From: Apoda limacodes
Lineage: Eukaryota > Arthropoda > Insecta > Lepidoptera > Limacodidae
DNA length: 64,000 nucleotides
Direction of reading: 5' to 3'
NCBI GenBank assembly: GCA_946406115.1
Contig: OX291545.1
Coordinates: 13,406,001 to 13,470,000, forward strand
Shown here one piece after another: positions 21,468 through 32,555 of this stretch; the stretch's first letter is position 1; each line of letters starts with the position of its first letter. A program made the translations under genes and the position numbers. Below the pieces are notes generated by a model that was given only the letters and a program-made list of their open reading frames with translations, had not been told where the DNA came from and did no database searches.

Positions 21468-22053
21468 AGGTGCGTTTACGCTAGTGTAACAATTAGTTGA
21501 AGCAACGGATTGTCGAAAGCAACAGTTTTCAACAGTGTTGTACAGGCAACAACGATCAACGTCTGTTGCGGCAGCAGATTCAACAGTTTCATTTTACATA
21601 CGTTCTACAGTTGTCTGCAATCATGTCTACCGAAATCGTTGCTGCTGCGGCTTTCTTAATTTTCAAAAGTATGCGGAAAGAAAGGAAAAAAACGGTGGTG
21701 GAAACGTGCAATGTTTAGAAGAGGATGCCGAAACAGTTTACTAAAGGACATACTATCAGATAATGGAATGTTACTTAACAATTTTACAAGGTTATCTGCG
21801 CGTGACTTTGAAGAACTTTTGTGTTTTTTCATTACTTCACTGAATTTCCATTTTTCACAAAACAAACTAGCAAAAATATGATTTGAAGAAACAATATTGT
21901 TGAATGAATGCATCAACTGTGTTTCAACAAGTCGTATTTTGTAGAACGGTCGACGCTCTGTTGCAAGACTCATTCCACAAACGGCAACAGCGTTGCTTTC
22001 AACATGTTTCTTTCCACAAAATCGCCATTTGTTGAACAGATATAAATGCACCT
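21468..22053 (+). mobile_element. PIF/Harbinger-like element, 586 bp, with TAA target duplication
   Basis: The left end TAA-AGGTGCGTTTACGC and the right end TAAATGCACCT-TAA form imperfect terminal inverted repeats (AGGTGCRTTTA), flanked by the trinucleotide TAA at 21,465-21,467 and 22,054-22,056. A 3 bp TWA duplication is the hallmark of PIF/Harbinger elements. The element holds the start of a transposase frame (separate entry) and lacks the catalytic part, so it is an internally deleted, non-autonomous copy. It sits about 430 bp upstream of the ASCC1 start codon and could influence its promoter. Confidence 0.75.
21623..21887 (+). pseudogene. Harbinger (HARBI1-like) transposase N-terminal remnant
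   Basis: An ATG at 21,623 opens STEIVAAAAFLIFKSMRKE. After a frameshift in the A-run near 21,690 the sequence continues RWWKRAMFRRGCRNSLL, KDILSDNGMLLNNFTRLS and ARDFEELLCFF, then stops. The order WW-K/R-x..., L-x-x-x-L, F-x-x-F-x-R-x-x-x-x-D-F-x-x-L-L is that of HARBI1-type nucleases before the DDE domain. The DDE residues themselves are deleted. Confidence in the family comes jointly from this motif, the TAA duplication and the inverted ends. Confidence 0.55.
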
Positions 22054-22440
22054 TAAGGGTACAACTATGAAATTCGCACTTCGCATTTTTTATAGAGGTA
22101 AAGCGAGACATAGCATATATGCAAAAAAACAGTTTTGACGTGAGGCGTGCCTGATAAAACGTGTTGTATGCCTTAATGTAATCTTACATAAACTTTTGAA
22201 AAATATTGATGTTACGACAGATTTTTTATTCGCATTTGCGTTCCTTTATCTAGGATATCGTTCCTTTTTAGATACCAAGTGATAGATAGTCTAAATCTCC
22301 AAGTAGCACTGGTAACACTGCCACAGACTACTTACATTATCATAGAGTAAATAATCACTACTACATTATTGTTTACAAAACGTAAGTGAGGTTGTAGTGA
22401 TTATATTCTCTTTGAACTTGTGCATTTGTCCATAGATATG

Positions 22441-22484
22441 CAAGTTCAGTGCTATATACATATAGTACATTTGTCATAATTATA
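22441..22484 (+). promoter_or_regulatory. Possible ASCC1 transcription start region
   Basis: An arthropod initiator-like TTCAGTG lies about 38 bp before the ATG at 22,485. No TATA box is evident. Position inferred from sequence only. Confidence 0.25.
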
Positions 22485-22596
22485 ATGACTGACGTTCTTA
22501 AACCTGAATTGTTATGGATTGAAGGAAGGTGCTACAGAACTAATGACTCTGCCACACAAATATCTGCTTTTCAAGAACATGATCTCTATGAGTATG
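22485..22596 (+). CDS. ASCC1: ASCC1 exon 1
   Basis: Encodes residues 1-37 plus one base, MTDVLKPELLWIEGRCYR onward. The donor G|GTAAAA follows TAT G. The start is the first in-frame ATG after the initiator-like site, and matches the short conserved N-terminus of the family. Confidence 0.85.
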
Positions 22597-25500
22597 GTAA
22601 AATCTCTGGTTTAGTAGTCTGTAGAGTAATTGTTTTGGTAGGGGGCTTTTCGGTAATCTGAACATAACCTGTAAATCTTCGTATATTCGACTCACAGAAC
22701 TAATTTAACCTCTCGGACCTGCGCCCAATGGAACTCCAAAGCGCATGTATCCATCGGTAGAGAATTCCTCCTCACACCTAAGAAACTTGCTGTAGTTACA
22801 GTTATTTGACAAAGATGTTAAGTAAACAAGCATTCAAGGACATACCAAAAAATAACTTCGAATTTTGTAACGAACTTTCAGGTCGCTTTATTTCATAGTG
22901 ATTAAACAAGAAGCTCCAGAACAATAACTTGTCTTTACATTTGGCAGCATCATTTTTTTTCTATAAGCTAAATACATTATCATATATCTTTTACTTTTTT
23001 AATCAAATGGCAATCTTAAATTATCTTATATAAGAGCCAATGCATTGCAATTATGGTGAGAAAGTATCTTAATAGAACTATTTGATTTTGTGGTTTAAAA
23101 ATATGTTTTTTTTGTGATGCCAAAATTACGGATGATTTGAGTGTTGAAAGTTCCCCCTTATCTATTGAGGGTTAGGCCCTTACAATTTTTTCCTATTTTT
23201 GTGTATCAATTTTGTGAATCCTAATAGTATGAAATTTTCATCTGATACGGATTTTTTAATATTTTCAAAATTTTAAATTAAATCTATACTCTTAAAAATT
23301 TAATTTATTCACATTGATTGTTTATTTTTTTAAGCTTATTATTACTAACTATTGGCAATAGTTATCTATCCTAGGGACATTTACTTAAGTATAGTTAAAC
23401 ACCTTACTTAATTCATAAATTTCAGAAAACTCATACAACAATGTAGAAAATGGTGATGATGATGATGATGAAGAAGATATCACTGTGGACAAGATTGATG
23501 ATAATAGATACAGCACGAATCTACATGTTTCCAAGTATGTATCAACATTTATCTTAGATTGTTTGTTTCTTCCGTTTAGTTCTTAGAATGTGTTATAATA
23601 GAATGTGGGCTTGGAATGGTTGTATTTGGACATTGTAATAAAAGTACTTAGGTATATTGTTTGCTAATGGCCATTGATAAGATTTAGTTTTAGTGTTCCA
23701 TAGCAAAATTATCAAAATGGAACTCTCTAGAAATCACCTTGTTGTATCTCCATCTGTCTATCTAATATGCATTTATTTTAGAGACCAGCTATGTCTAGAT
23801 GAAACATAAACATAAAGTAAAAAATTAAAACTTAACATTATTATATAATTATGTATAATTTGACTCACTTTGCAAAGATAGGTAGTTTATAGAACATAAC
23901 TGAATTAGTTACTTGTTTACAGAACTTTAGTCCTTATTATGATACCTTTTATTTCTGCCTGTTCAAGATCATTAAATTTTTATGCCCAAAAAGGCGAAAA
24001 CTTCCACATATTTTTGAAGATTCCATTTCCAAAAGCCCAAGATGACAAAAATAACAGAAACAACTCAATGGACTAAAAAACTAAATGAACGAACACAAAT
24101 AAACTTCTTTTTTAAGTTTGTGTATTAATAGGTAGGTAGGAAATATTGATCTTTTATTTCGACAAATGATGTTTCCACTTTCTATAAATTAAAGAATATT
24201 TTGATATATGTATGTAGCATGCTTGCTTCTTAAAATCTTAATTTAAAAAAATGTGTAGATATTGAAACTAATAAAATTAATTTGAATTTAGGCATTACAT
24301 AGGTTATGTAATAGGAAAGAAAGGAGCTACAAAAATGAGAATTGAACGAGACACAAAAACTGAAATAAAAATACCAAAACAAGGTCAAACTGGTGACATA
24401 GTAATTGTGGGATCCAATGTTTCTGTAAGTAATTTAAGTGTGTGTTTATATACCTATCATTTTGCCAGATAGGACTCAGATGAGGTACTTTTCCTGGGGA
24501 TTCAGTAATGTTTTAAGATATTGATAGTGATTGGGTAAAAAGTTACATAACAAAATATCGAATTTAAGTGCCGAATTCTAGTGTTGTTCAGAAAAACGAC
24601 AAAATTCAGATAATTGGTGAAGGTTATGTGCATATATTTTTTTTAATTTGTACATCTACAAGTGAAATAATTTTGTTAATAGCTTTTGCCCGGGGCAGAG
24701 AAAATGTACTGCAAGTCGTCGTCGACGTCTCAGCCGGAAGACGTCCACTGCAATGTATCTGCGCAATGGCTGACTTTCAGCCAGCTCCTTTAACCTATCT
24801 GTTAACCTGGTAGGAGGCCGCCTCATGCTGCGTTTTCTGATCCATGGTCGCCTATCGAGAATGAATAGGTTATCAGTTTGATGAACAAAGTGGCTTGCTC
24901 ATTGCCACTTGAGGCTTGTCTGAGATATGACAGATTTTTAAGTGAATTGCCTATTTCCAAGTTCTATCACGCAAAGAAACACAAAGTATAGCTATGGTAT
25001 AGTCATAGTTATTCTGTTTGACTATTATCTTGAATATTGGGGAAACTGGATAAATGAGAGACCTCTTAGATAATTATGATATTTTAAAAAGGCATTCCTT
25101 GTTAACTTATATTTTATTTTTTTCTCTTTACAGAATGTGAAAGCAGGTAGAAGAAGAATCAATATAATTGTAATGTCTTCTAGAATGAAACAAAAATCAA
25201 CACATTTTGTATCAATACCAATGAACAGTCCAGAAATTATGAGGAATTTTGAAATTTTCAAAGTAAATTTTGCTACTTTAAAACTGGGTTCTGTAATAGA
25301 TAAACTGTATTGAGGGACAAACTTTATTTGCTGTTGGGAAACTATTGTCCCAATACATCGACATAGGTCGTGGTTAGTTTACCAACTGCTAATAAATTAA
25401 TAATTGCAGAAAAAAAATATGTGACGTAACAATTTTACCGTTTTTAGATTTTTTCGTTTATGTGTGCTACATAGCATTGTTTCTTGCCAAATTTCATGAT

Positions 25501-28500
25501 TTTAGGTCAACGGTAAGTACCCCATAGGTTCTGATTTATTTGTGTCACAATATGCGACAGAAATAACCGTATTTTGGGCATTGTTTTTATTACCTTGATT
25601 TAGACTATAGAATTGGATATTAATTTTAACTTGATACCTCCACGTGTTCTTGTGTAAAAGGGTGTTGAGAGACAGACAGAATCAGAATGAACACTAGGTA
25701 CCTAAATTTAGAAGCTTTTTTAATCACTGTAGGAGTATGGGTGGTTGTTGTATGCCCAATAATAATAATAAGTGATATGTCATTAAAAAGCTTTGCCCAT
25801 GTTCTTTAACTTCACTTTGGTAAACAGGAATTTATTTGGAATGAGTGCTTCCTTCCGCCGACGCTTATGATGTGAAATGAGCTTTGTTTTGTTCGAGGCG
25901 AAAAAGGGTGTGATTATTTGAAGGGGATTGGTACCACCCAAGTTATGCCCCAACAGCCCATAGGATACGGTAAATGCTCAACATTAGGCGACCGGGCCGG
26001 ACGCTTGCTAACCACCTGTTGTTGCACTTGTCCGACGGGGAAAACAGTAGAAAGTTGTGCCCGAACTATAATCTCCAGCCAGCTCCAGAAGTGAAAGTTT
26101 ATTAAAAATGATTTTTTAGAAATATCTCAAAAATTTGGTTTAATTATGAGTATTTATGCAATAAGATGTTTGAAACTATTGTTTATTATATATAACCACT
26201 AAAAATCTTATTAATGAAGTGTCGTTTTGGTAGCCATAACCTTTTTCGCACAGCAATTTGAGATTTCCGCCATTGAAAGGATTGTAAAACATAAAAATTT
26301 AAAATTAAGTATGATTTTTGAACTCAAGTTAAAATAAAAAAAGAGAATTGCAGGTTTGAGTATTCGGTTCGCCAAAATACTTAGGTTTAAACAAAGTAAA
26401 ATTCTTTTTTTCGGGTAAAATTAAGGCAATTATCACTGATTTTTTCTGGATTTCTGACCCATGAATTTAGTTTTAAAACCCTAAAAATACATGAAAACAA
26501 TTGAAACATAATGAAAACAATTGCAAGTCATAAATGCATTGTTTCTATAACAAAAAAATTCAACTAAGTCTCTACTAATAAGAAAAAGCTGTAAAATGTA
26601 TTATAATATACATTTTACAGCTTACACAATACAATCCTGTACAAAGTACACATACTAAAAGCAGTGTACAATAAAATAATAATTAATAGATTTCAGACAA
26701 AATGTCACTCCAAAAAATTGTGGAGATAAAATGCGGGCAGCATTTAACAGTGGTCGTCTTTCAGCTGTGACAGCGACAATGTACAGAATTGATAGTTTCT
26801 ATTGTCTCTTTTAGTAATAACGAGAAATTTGACAAAATGAAACGAAATTTGAAAGTATTTATTGTTTCTTCAATGTCGCTTTAAAACAAACTGATCATAT
26901 TTATGTTATAAACTGCAGATAATTTATAACGCGCTGTTGCCCCCGGAACAACTCAACAGGAGGAATTCTATCTTGTGGCCCTACGAGTGGTGACCACTTT
27001 ACGTTTTCAATGTAATGATAACGTCGGAATAAACGGTACGTTTCGGATAACGTTCTGTTATTATGCTTTGGAAGATTATCCAGCACTTGGGCAACCACTT
27101 TCTTGTAGTGGAAGCCCTATACGTACAGCTTCATTACGCACAAAATATACTTTTTGTATTTCAAAACTACAATACAGAACGGAGGTTGAACCCGAATACC
27201 TGATAAATCATTTCAGAATAAACGACTAAACTTAAGATTCCCAGTTATATATTAAAAAGTAAACCTGGGCAATCCAGTCCTTGGCCAACGGGGTGCCTTC
27301 CCCCGTTGCCATCTCTATTGCCAGCCACTTGCAGGATCCCTTAGCGGTCTCATCTGGTTCACACGTCATAACAATGTACGTACTTCTCTTTTGAATTGTT
27401 AGTCTCAAAATTCGCCTAGTCTTCTTGGCCTTCAAATAAATACTCTCAACTCATTCTTTTGAATTCCGAATTATTTCGTTTCGTATACTTGTTCCTCAAC
27501 TTAAAACCCAGCCAGCCAGACCAGAACCAGACATGGAAATATACATTAAAAACAATTTTGGTGTACAGACCTAATACAATAATTATCTAATTAAATTTTA
27601 GGGACAAACAATATAAAATATATGAAGAAAAAGTTTACATAAACTTCATCCTTAATTTACTGCAGTTAATTTGATTTGTGGACTATTTGTGAAAGATAAA
27701 AAAATATGTTTGTTACATTCCAGAAGGCTGTATTACAAAATTGCTCATCCAGTCGAGGTCTTGATGAGTCCCTGTTTATCAGACCTGAAAAATTGCACCT
27801 TACACTAGGTGTTATGTGTTTGATGGATAATGAAGAAAGATTGCAGGTGTCAAAACTCCTTACTGAAGCCAAGGATAAAATTATTATGTTAGTATTTAAT
27901 TGAAGTCTACTAGGACTTAACGCGATGTACTGCTTGCTGGGCTACTGTAATGCAACGTGGTACACTGCATCTTCTAGGTCTTAAGGAGTCTAGAGAGTTG
28001 TCATTATTCAAAATGGAATTAAGGGTTATTATTGGAAAGTTTCGCGTTTATGTACATTTTGGTAACCATTTCAGTCTGTTGCAAAAATCGGATAAATATA
28101 TGATCATAATTACAAAAGCAAAAAACACAACGCATGAAGTTATTAAGAAGTCGGCCTAATTTGATAAGAAGGTCAGAGATTAAGTCTTGATAGTACACAT
28201 AACTAATTAAGAGTCTGTCTTACTCTAAATGTTATCACAACACATGTTCCTACAGGGATTTTACGGCACCAATTGTCGTGACGGACTAATCGTTCGCAGC
28301 ATCCTCATCTTTTCGATGATATTCTGTTCTCATGTGATAAGGTTTGACGACTTGAGAAAGTTTTATTAGAATTGAACCTAGAACCTACACACCAGGCAGA
28401 CTACCTAAGAACAAGTTTTTTTTATACCCCTGAGCTGGAAAACAAACATACGTCTCGCCTGATGTTAGCGGTCACCGTAGTCTATAGATAAACGCTTCTA

Positions 28501-30443
28501 ACTCTACTAATATTACTAGTGATTGCGGACCCTTTCAAAATCTAATTACTCAAAGAAATACTATAGTCCTTAGGGAAAACCTCGACAGGGATATCATCCC
28601 ACAACCTACGTGTTTGAACTTCCTGTCCCTCTAAAACTGCACTGAGTGTGACCATATACGTTCTTTGATGTGAGGACGAATCCTTTGTCAATAGTGAGTG
28701 GTACGATGGTAGTAATTATCAATAAACGTCCTTTTAAACAATTCTTTTAAACTTAACCTATTATACAAGCGGTATATACGCACACAGTTAAGTAAAGTCT
28801 TTCCTTAGACTTAGGTCGATACTGTTGTGAGGAGAATTTATTCATATCTCGTTTTTTTTTAATTCGAAATAATTGTTACTTAACTAAACTAATACATGTA
28901 ATATTATTTTCAGGCCTTTGGTCAGTAGCAGAGGTCCGATCAAAATAAGGCTAAAAGGTCTGTCATATATGAATGACGATCCCAGAGAAATAGATGTTTT
29001 GTATGGGCTTATACAGGAGGAAGATGCATCTTTATATGGCGTAATTCAGACTTTATCTGATGCCCTTGTGGAATTGTTTTATAAAGCAGGTGACATAGTT
29101 TTGTTGTGGGTGTTTATGATAGTAAAGCTTTTCTTTTTACTTCTTTTTTTTTTTTTTTTTAATATTTTTTGAATAAAAGCTTGCTGTAAAAAGTTATTTA
29201 ATGCTTATTATTTTTCTATTTATTAATGGCTTGATAAATACAAATAATATATTATATTAACTACTAGCTTCGGCCAGCGGCTTCGCCCTCGCTAAATTTC
29301 GTTATCGGCGTAGGTTCTTACGGCAGCTCCTCAATTATAGGAAAAAAAAAACTATCAAATATTTCCTCCTTAATGTCATAATACATTCGTGTCTGTGAAA
29401 CCATCGAAATACCTAACCCAATCTGTCAAGCCGTTTAGAATTAATGTGAAAAAGATAAGTACGGAAGGTCAATTCTTACTACCCGTTTTCCCGTAGGAAT
29501 GAAGCATTTTCCCGCGGTAAAAAGTAGTCTCTGTTCATCAGGGATAATGTTGGCTTCTAATGGTAAAAGCATTTTTCAAATCGGTCTAGTAGTTTCGGAG
29601 CCTATTCAATACAAACATACTTACATACAAATCTCTCGTCTTTATAATATTAGGATAGATTTTACCCTTTTCTCTATTTTTCTAATTAGGTATGTCCATT
29701 AGTATCGTTGGTGGTGGCTCAGATGTTTCGATTTTACCTTTCAGTCTGAGTGGCGGAGGTTCAATCCCGGCGTGTACCAACGAGCCTCTTTCTTAATTTC
29801 TCAAGTACATAGTTTACACCACTGCTTAGCGGTGAAGGAAAACATAGTGAGGAAACATGCTGCCACGGTGAGGATGTATGAGGCTGATAAAGGATGGATT
29901 GGTGTAGCTCAACATATATTTGGTAAAGAACACCGTTTTTATAGGCAAAATAAAAATTAAACGGAATATTCAGGGTTCTGGGGTTTGTAGATACTCTGTC
30001 AAAAATAACCGAAAAACTGCCGACCTTCCAACTCTCTCAAAATATTGATGTCTTCCCCGTCTTTAAATTGAAATAAAAGCGTGAATTATAATTTTCTACA
30101 AGGCTCAAGTCCCTGGCAACATTTTAAAACAATGTATTTCATTCTATTTTCAGGATTTATGCCGAAAGAATTCAACCGTGACAACGTGAAACTTCACGTA
30201 ACACTAATAAATTCTAAGTACAGAAAAATGGGTTCAAGTGTCGATGAAAACGTACAAAATGATTCAAGGAAATCGAGAAATAGGGAAACTTTTGACGGAT
30301 CGCGGATTTTAGAGAAATTCTTAGATTACGACTTCAGTGTGTCGGAATTTGATTGTATTCACCTCTCGCAGCGACACACTATGGGCGCCGATGGATATTA
30401 CCAACCAACTTGTATCATTTCCTGCAAAAATGATTCTAAATAA
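22485..30443 (+). CDS. ASCC1: ASCC1, activating signal cointegrator 1 complex subunit 1 (seven coding exons)
   Basis: Exons: 22485-22596, 23426-23534, 24292-24424, 25134-25262, 27724-27887, 28914-29089, 30154-30443. All junctions are GT-AG, phases 1, 2, 0, 0, 2, 1, total 1,113 nt giving 370 residues, close to the roughly 360-400 usual for the family. In order: an N-terminal WIEGRCYR motif (residues 11-18), an acidic stretch (48-55), a KH domain with GYVIGKKGATKMRIE and GKKG loop at 82-85, then a 2H phosphoesterase-like domain with HLTL (186-189), YMNDDP, and HVTL (289-292). In animals ASCC1 works with ASCC2, the helicase ASCC3 and TRIP4 in transcription coactivation and alkylation damage response in the nucleus; that role is from family knowledge. 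No lesion was seen; the gene looks functional. Introns 3-6 carry transposon fragments. Confidence 0.92.
23426..23534 (+). CDS. ASCC1: ASCC1 exon 2
   Basis: Acceptor TTTCAG, donor AA|GTATGT. Carries the acidic run from five GAT codons (a short in-frame GAT repeat that could vary in length) and the lead-in to the KH domain. Confidence 0.88.
24292..24424 (+). CDS. ASCC1: ASCC1 exon 3 (KH domain core)
   Basis: Acceptor AATTTAG, donor TCT|GTAAGT. Encodes GYVIGKKGATKMRIERDT, then IKIPKQGQTGDIVIVG: the GXXG nucleic-acid-binding loop followed by the beta strand typical of type I KH folds. Confidence 0.92.
24695..24935 (-). mobile_element. RTE-like LINE 3' fragment in ASCC1 intron 3, antisense
   Basis: The plus strand shows GTCGTCGTCGACGTCTCAGC, GGAAGACGTCCACTGCAATG, TGGTAGGAGGCCGCCTCATG, CTGCGTTTTCTGATCCATGG and ATTGCCACTTGAGGCTTGTC. 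That is the antisense order of the RTE-type ORF2 end (W-G/R, grrpp...RWxDD..., AYVQQW). It is decayed. Confidence 0.55.
25134..25262 (+). CDS. ASCC1: ASCC1 exon 4
   Basis: Acceptor CTTTACAG, donor AAA|GTAAAT, 43 codons in phase 0. Encodes the end of the KH helix (VKAGRRRINIIV) and the first strand of the 2H domain (KSTHFVSIPMNS). Confidence 0.9.
26586..26623. repeat. 16 bp perfect hairpin in ASCC1 intron 4
   Basis: AAGCTGTAAAATGTAT, loop TATAAT, then the exact reverse complement. Confidence 0.85.
26880..27440. other. Coding-like, less AT-rich patch in ASCC1 intron 4
   Basis: Open stretches exist on both strands. One is on the plus strand from 26,975 (84 codons); others are on the minus strand at 26,901-27,098 (QDRIPPVELFRGQQR) and 27,232-27,435 (GSCKWLAIEMATGEGTPLAK). 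None matches a family I recognise. Higher GC than the rest of the intron suggests inserted, possibly retrotransposed, sequence. Confidence 0.25.
27724..27887 (+). CDS. ASCC1: ASCC1 exon 5 (first 2H motif)
   Basis: Acceptor ATTCCAG, donor AT|GTTAGT. Encodes KAVLQNCSSSRGLDESLF, then EKLHLTLGVMCLMDNEE, with the first HxT motif at residues 186-188. Confidence 0.92.
28405..28705 (-). mobile_element. LINE family J fragment in ASCC1 intron 5, antisense
   Basis: CGCCTGATGTTAGCGGTCAC then CGTAGTCTATAGATA is the reverse complement of the family J 3' end (TAGACTACGGTGACC...ATCAGGCGGACC at 55.95 kb). Further in, the minus strand gives RRLWDDIPVEVFPKDYS-like residues, the LWN...PKDYS block of the ORF2 tail. 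Confidence 0.6.
28914..29089 (+). CDS. ASCC1: ASCC1 exon 6
   Basis: Acceptor TTTTCAG, donor G|GTGACA. Encodes IKIRLKGLSYMNDDPREIDV: the G-x-x-YMNDDP motif conserved in ASCC1, between the two HxT motifs. Confidence 0.92.
29263..29660 (+). repeat. TTAGGAT-ending interspersed repeat in ASCC1 intron 6
   Basis: CTACTAGCTTCGGCCAGCGG, TTCGTTATCGGCGTAGGTTC, CCATCGAAATACCTAACCCA and CGTCTTTATAATATTAGGAT in order. The related plus copy is at 2,931-3,240. Confidence 0.7.
29705..29925 (+). mobile_element. tRNA-derived SINE in ASCC1 intron 6
   Basis: An A-box-like TGGCTCAGATG and a B-box-like GGTTCAATCC sit 40 bp apart, followed by GCGTGTACCAACGAGCCTCT, GCTTAGCGGTGAAGGAAAAC and ATAGTGAGGAAACATGCTGC, the body of a common lepidopteran SINE. 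Same strand as ASCC1. Confidence 0.65.
30154..30443 (+). CDS. ASCC1: ASCC1 exon 7 (second 2H motif, stop)
   Basis: Acceptor ATTTTCAG. Encodes FNRDNVKLHVTLINSKYRK with the second HxT motif at residues 289-291, then RETFDGSRILEKFLDYDF and a C-terminal strand ending in TAA at 30,441-30,443. Confidence 0.93.
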
Positions 30444-30444
30444 A
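30439..30444 (+). promoter_or_regulatory. Poly(A) signal AATAAA overlapping the ASCC1 stop codon
   Basis: The hexamer spans AAA TAA A of the final codons. If used, cleavage would fall within 30 bases and the 3' UTR would be very short. Downstream AATAAG/AATAAT variants at 30,478-30,505 are alternatives. Confidence 0.4.
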
Positions 30445-30859
30445 GAATTCTCTTCTTATATTTTTTTATAATTTTAAAATAAGTAATATTCATATAATAA
30501 TATTTATAACTTGGTAGCTATGTACACTATGATTAGCACAACGTTATTTTTTTATTTATCCGTTTTATTTAATCTCTATGGTAAGTTTACTCTATGCTTG
30601 CTTGCTTACCCTCGGTTTTTGAGTTTGCAATAACCTTTTTTTGGCTATTGTATCATATGTATGGATTAGTCCATGCCATGACATGGAAGTTAACAGCCTT
30701 TCTGCATTTAGTTATCCTAAAACATAATTTTAGGATTCCATCGAAAAAGTAGTTATATGGTACATGCAAAATCATCAATGTAGACAACAAAACAAAATCT
30801 ACCGCTACAAATTTTAGAAAGGTAACTAAGTAGGTAGGTACCTCAATAAAAAAAAAACG

Positions 30860-31116
30860 GCCAAGTGCGAGACGGAATTGCACACCGAGGGTTCCGTACC
30901 TACCACCATTTACGTAATTTACACATACAAACAAAAACAAAAAGTGTGCTGCTAAGCGGTCACCCAGCCACTTACTGACAAAGCCCGACGTTGCTTAACT
31001 TTGAATATTGTTTCCAACAACCAAATATTTTACTGTTTCGCTTAATAATAACTAGATGGCGCTGTAACGGTGATTTAAGATGGTAAATGGCTCGGGTCCG
31101 TCTCACAGTTGGCTGG
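30860..31116 (+). repeat. CCAAGTGCGAG-type repeat carrying a 5S-like insert
   Basis: It begins CGGCCAAGTGCGAGACGGAA, TTGCACACCGAGGGTTCCGT, ACCATTTACGTAATTTACAC and, after the 5S-like module, TTTTACTGTTTCGCTTAATA, AGATGGCGCTGTAACGGTGA, TCGGGTCCGTCTCACAGTTG. The copy at 54,550-54,760 has the same flanks joined without the 5S-like module. Confidence 0.65.
30951..31001 (-). repeat. 5S rRNA-derived module 1
   Basis: GCTAAGCGGTCACCCAGCCA, then GACAAAGCCCGACGTTGCTT, is close to the reverse complement of 5S rRNA from its internal control region (AAGCAGCGTCGGGC ... AGTACTTAGATGGGGGACCGCTT). Not a gene: the 5' and 3' thirds of 5S are absent. Confidence 0.6.
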
Positions 31117-31510
31117 TTTTTAGGGTTCCGTACCCAAAGGGTACAAAATGGGACCCTATTACTTAGACTCCGCTGTTTGTCCGTCTGTCACCAGGCTGTA
31201 TCTCATAAACCGTGATAGACAGTTGAAATTTTTACAGACTATTGCCACTATAACAACAAATACTAAAAAACAAAATAAAATAAATATTATTTTTTTTTGC
31301 CTGATTTTGCTCGATATTGATAACAGGTAGACGCTTGAAATATTCACAGAATATTTAGTTATATATTCAGTTAATTAAATTAAAATAAAAAAAATATTAA
31401 GGTATAGGTAAGGGGGACTCCCATACAACAAACTTGATTTTTTTTTGCTGTTTTTATAGATAATGGCACGGAACCCTTGGTGCGCGAGTCCGACTCGCAC
31501 TTGGTCGCTT
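31117..31510 (+). repeat. GGTTCCG-family repeat, full length
   Basis: TTTTTAGGGTTCCGTACCCA start, CTGTCACCAGGCTGTATCTC, CTATAACAACAAATACTAAA, GGACTCCCATACAACAAACT, and end GGCACGGAACCCTTGGTGCG, CGAGTCCGACTCGCACTTGG. The best copy in the window. Confidence 0.8.
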
Positions 31511-31849
31511 TTATTATTTGGTCACACTATGATCATCGCAAAGATTATATGTATTACTGTATTTACGATAGAGCAACTAGACTATCAGTTTGTACCCTGC
31601 ACCGCCAAGCGCCGCGCCTGAATTCGAACGTTAATTTTGTTATTAATGGGCTCTAACAAAATTTATTTCGCAAACGCATCGCTTAATCGAAAAATGGTTT
31701 TCGCACATTCTATTAAAACGAACTATCCAACGACACCCTACACTATAGGGAACACGATAAAAAAAAACATCCCCAATTTACGTGTACTTTACCCTAAAAA
31801 AAAACCTTTTTGTCGGCCTCATTAATATGTATATCCATGCTCAGAGCTA

Positions 31850-31905
31850 CGCGACGAACGGACATGGCGAAACTATAAGGGTTCCTTGTTGACTACGGAA
31901 CCCTG
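31850..31905 (-). repeat. GGTTCC-family fragment, antisense (subfamily 2)
   Basis: GGACATGGCGAAACTATAAG then GGTTCCTTGTTGACTACGGA is the reverse complement of the start of 33,078-33,400. Confidence 0.65.
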
Positions 31906-32314
31906 AAAATTGGGAGTAATTGCGACATCCTGAAAGCAACTTCCAAATTTAAATTCTAATCACGGACCTCGGCTGTAACTTTCTAAGAATTTATTTTATC
32001 TTCGAGTTATCACCGCTGTCACGTATTACTAATCCAGCTAGATGTAAAGCAGCGAATTGAGTTCGTAGCTCGTTAACAGAAAGTGCCGAAGCAAAAGTCG
32101 ATACCTACCTAGGAGGTGCCAAAAAACGGTTTTCAAAATATTTGTATTGCGCACATCGTGATATCGAGCACCTTCAGCGGGCGCATGTCTCCAAAGTTTA
32201 ACGGTGCGGCGCCGGCGCAAGAAACCATATGCAGTAAGCCAGTTTTAATTATTTTTCTTAGAAAGCATTCCGTTTGCTACAAAGTTCAAAGAATAAAGTA
32301 GCACTCAAATTATC
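31906..32314. other. Unassigned, less AT-rich near 32,150-32,230
   Basis: No gene recognised. A GC-rich patch (GCGGCGCCGGCGCAAG) has open frames on both strands without recognisable motifs. Confidence 0.35.
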
Positions 32315-32555
32315 TCCATGCCAAATTTGCCCGCGGTTCCACCAGCCCTAAATTCGGTTATAGGTGTAGGATTTCAATGGCAACTCCTATATAAAAAAAA
32401 ACTACTCACACTTAACATTTTCAAGCAACCTATGTGCTTCCCCGGGATTCGAACTATCTATACCAAATTTCATCTTAATCGGTATAGCGGTTAAAGTGTG
32501 AAGAGGTAACACACAGAAAGAGTTACTTTCGCATTTATAATAGTAGTATGGATGC
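32315..32555 (+). repeat. ATTAGTATGGAT-family repeat
   Basis: CCGCGGTTCCACCAGCCCTA, AGCAACCTATGTGCTTCCCC, CAAATTTCATCTTAATCGGT and end ATTTATAATAGTAGTATGGA. Confidence 0.75.

Noticed and set aside
21656..22111. 151-codon minus-strand open frame
   Set aside because: It runs opposite to the Harbinger transposase remnant and shows no recognisable domain; a shadow frame.
29705..29790. Functional tRNA gene
   Set aside because: A-box and B-box words are present but no cloverleaf with an acceptor stem could be paired; the downstream body identifies a SINE.
30951..31001. Functional 5S rRNA gene
   Set aside because: Only the internal region is present, with several changes, and no complete 120 nt gene or Pol III terminator context.
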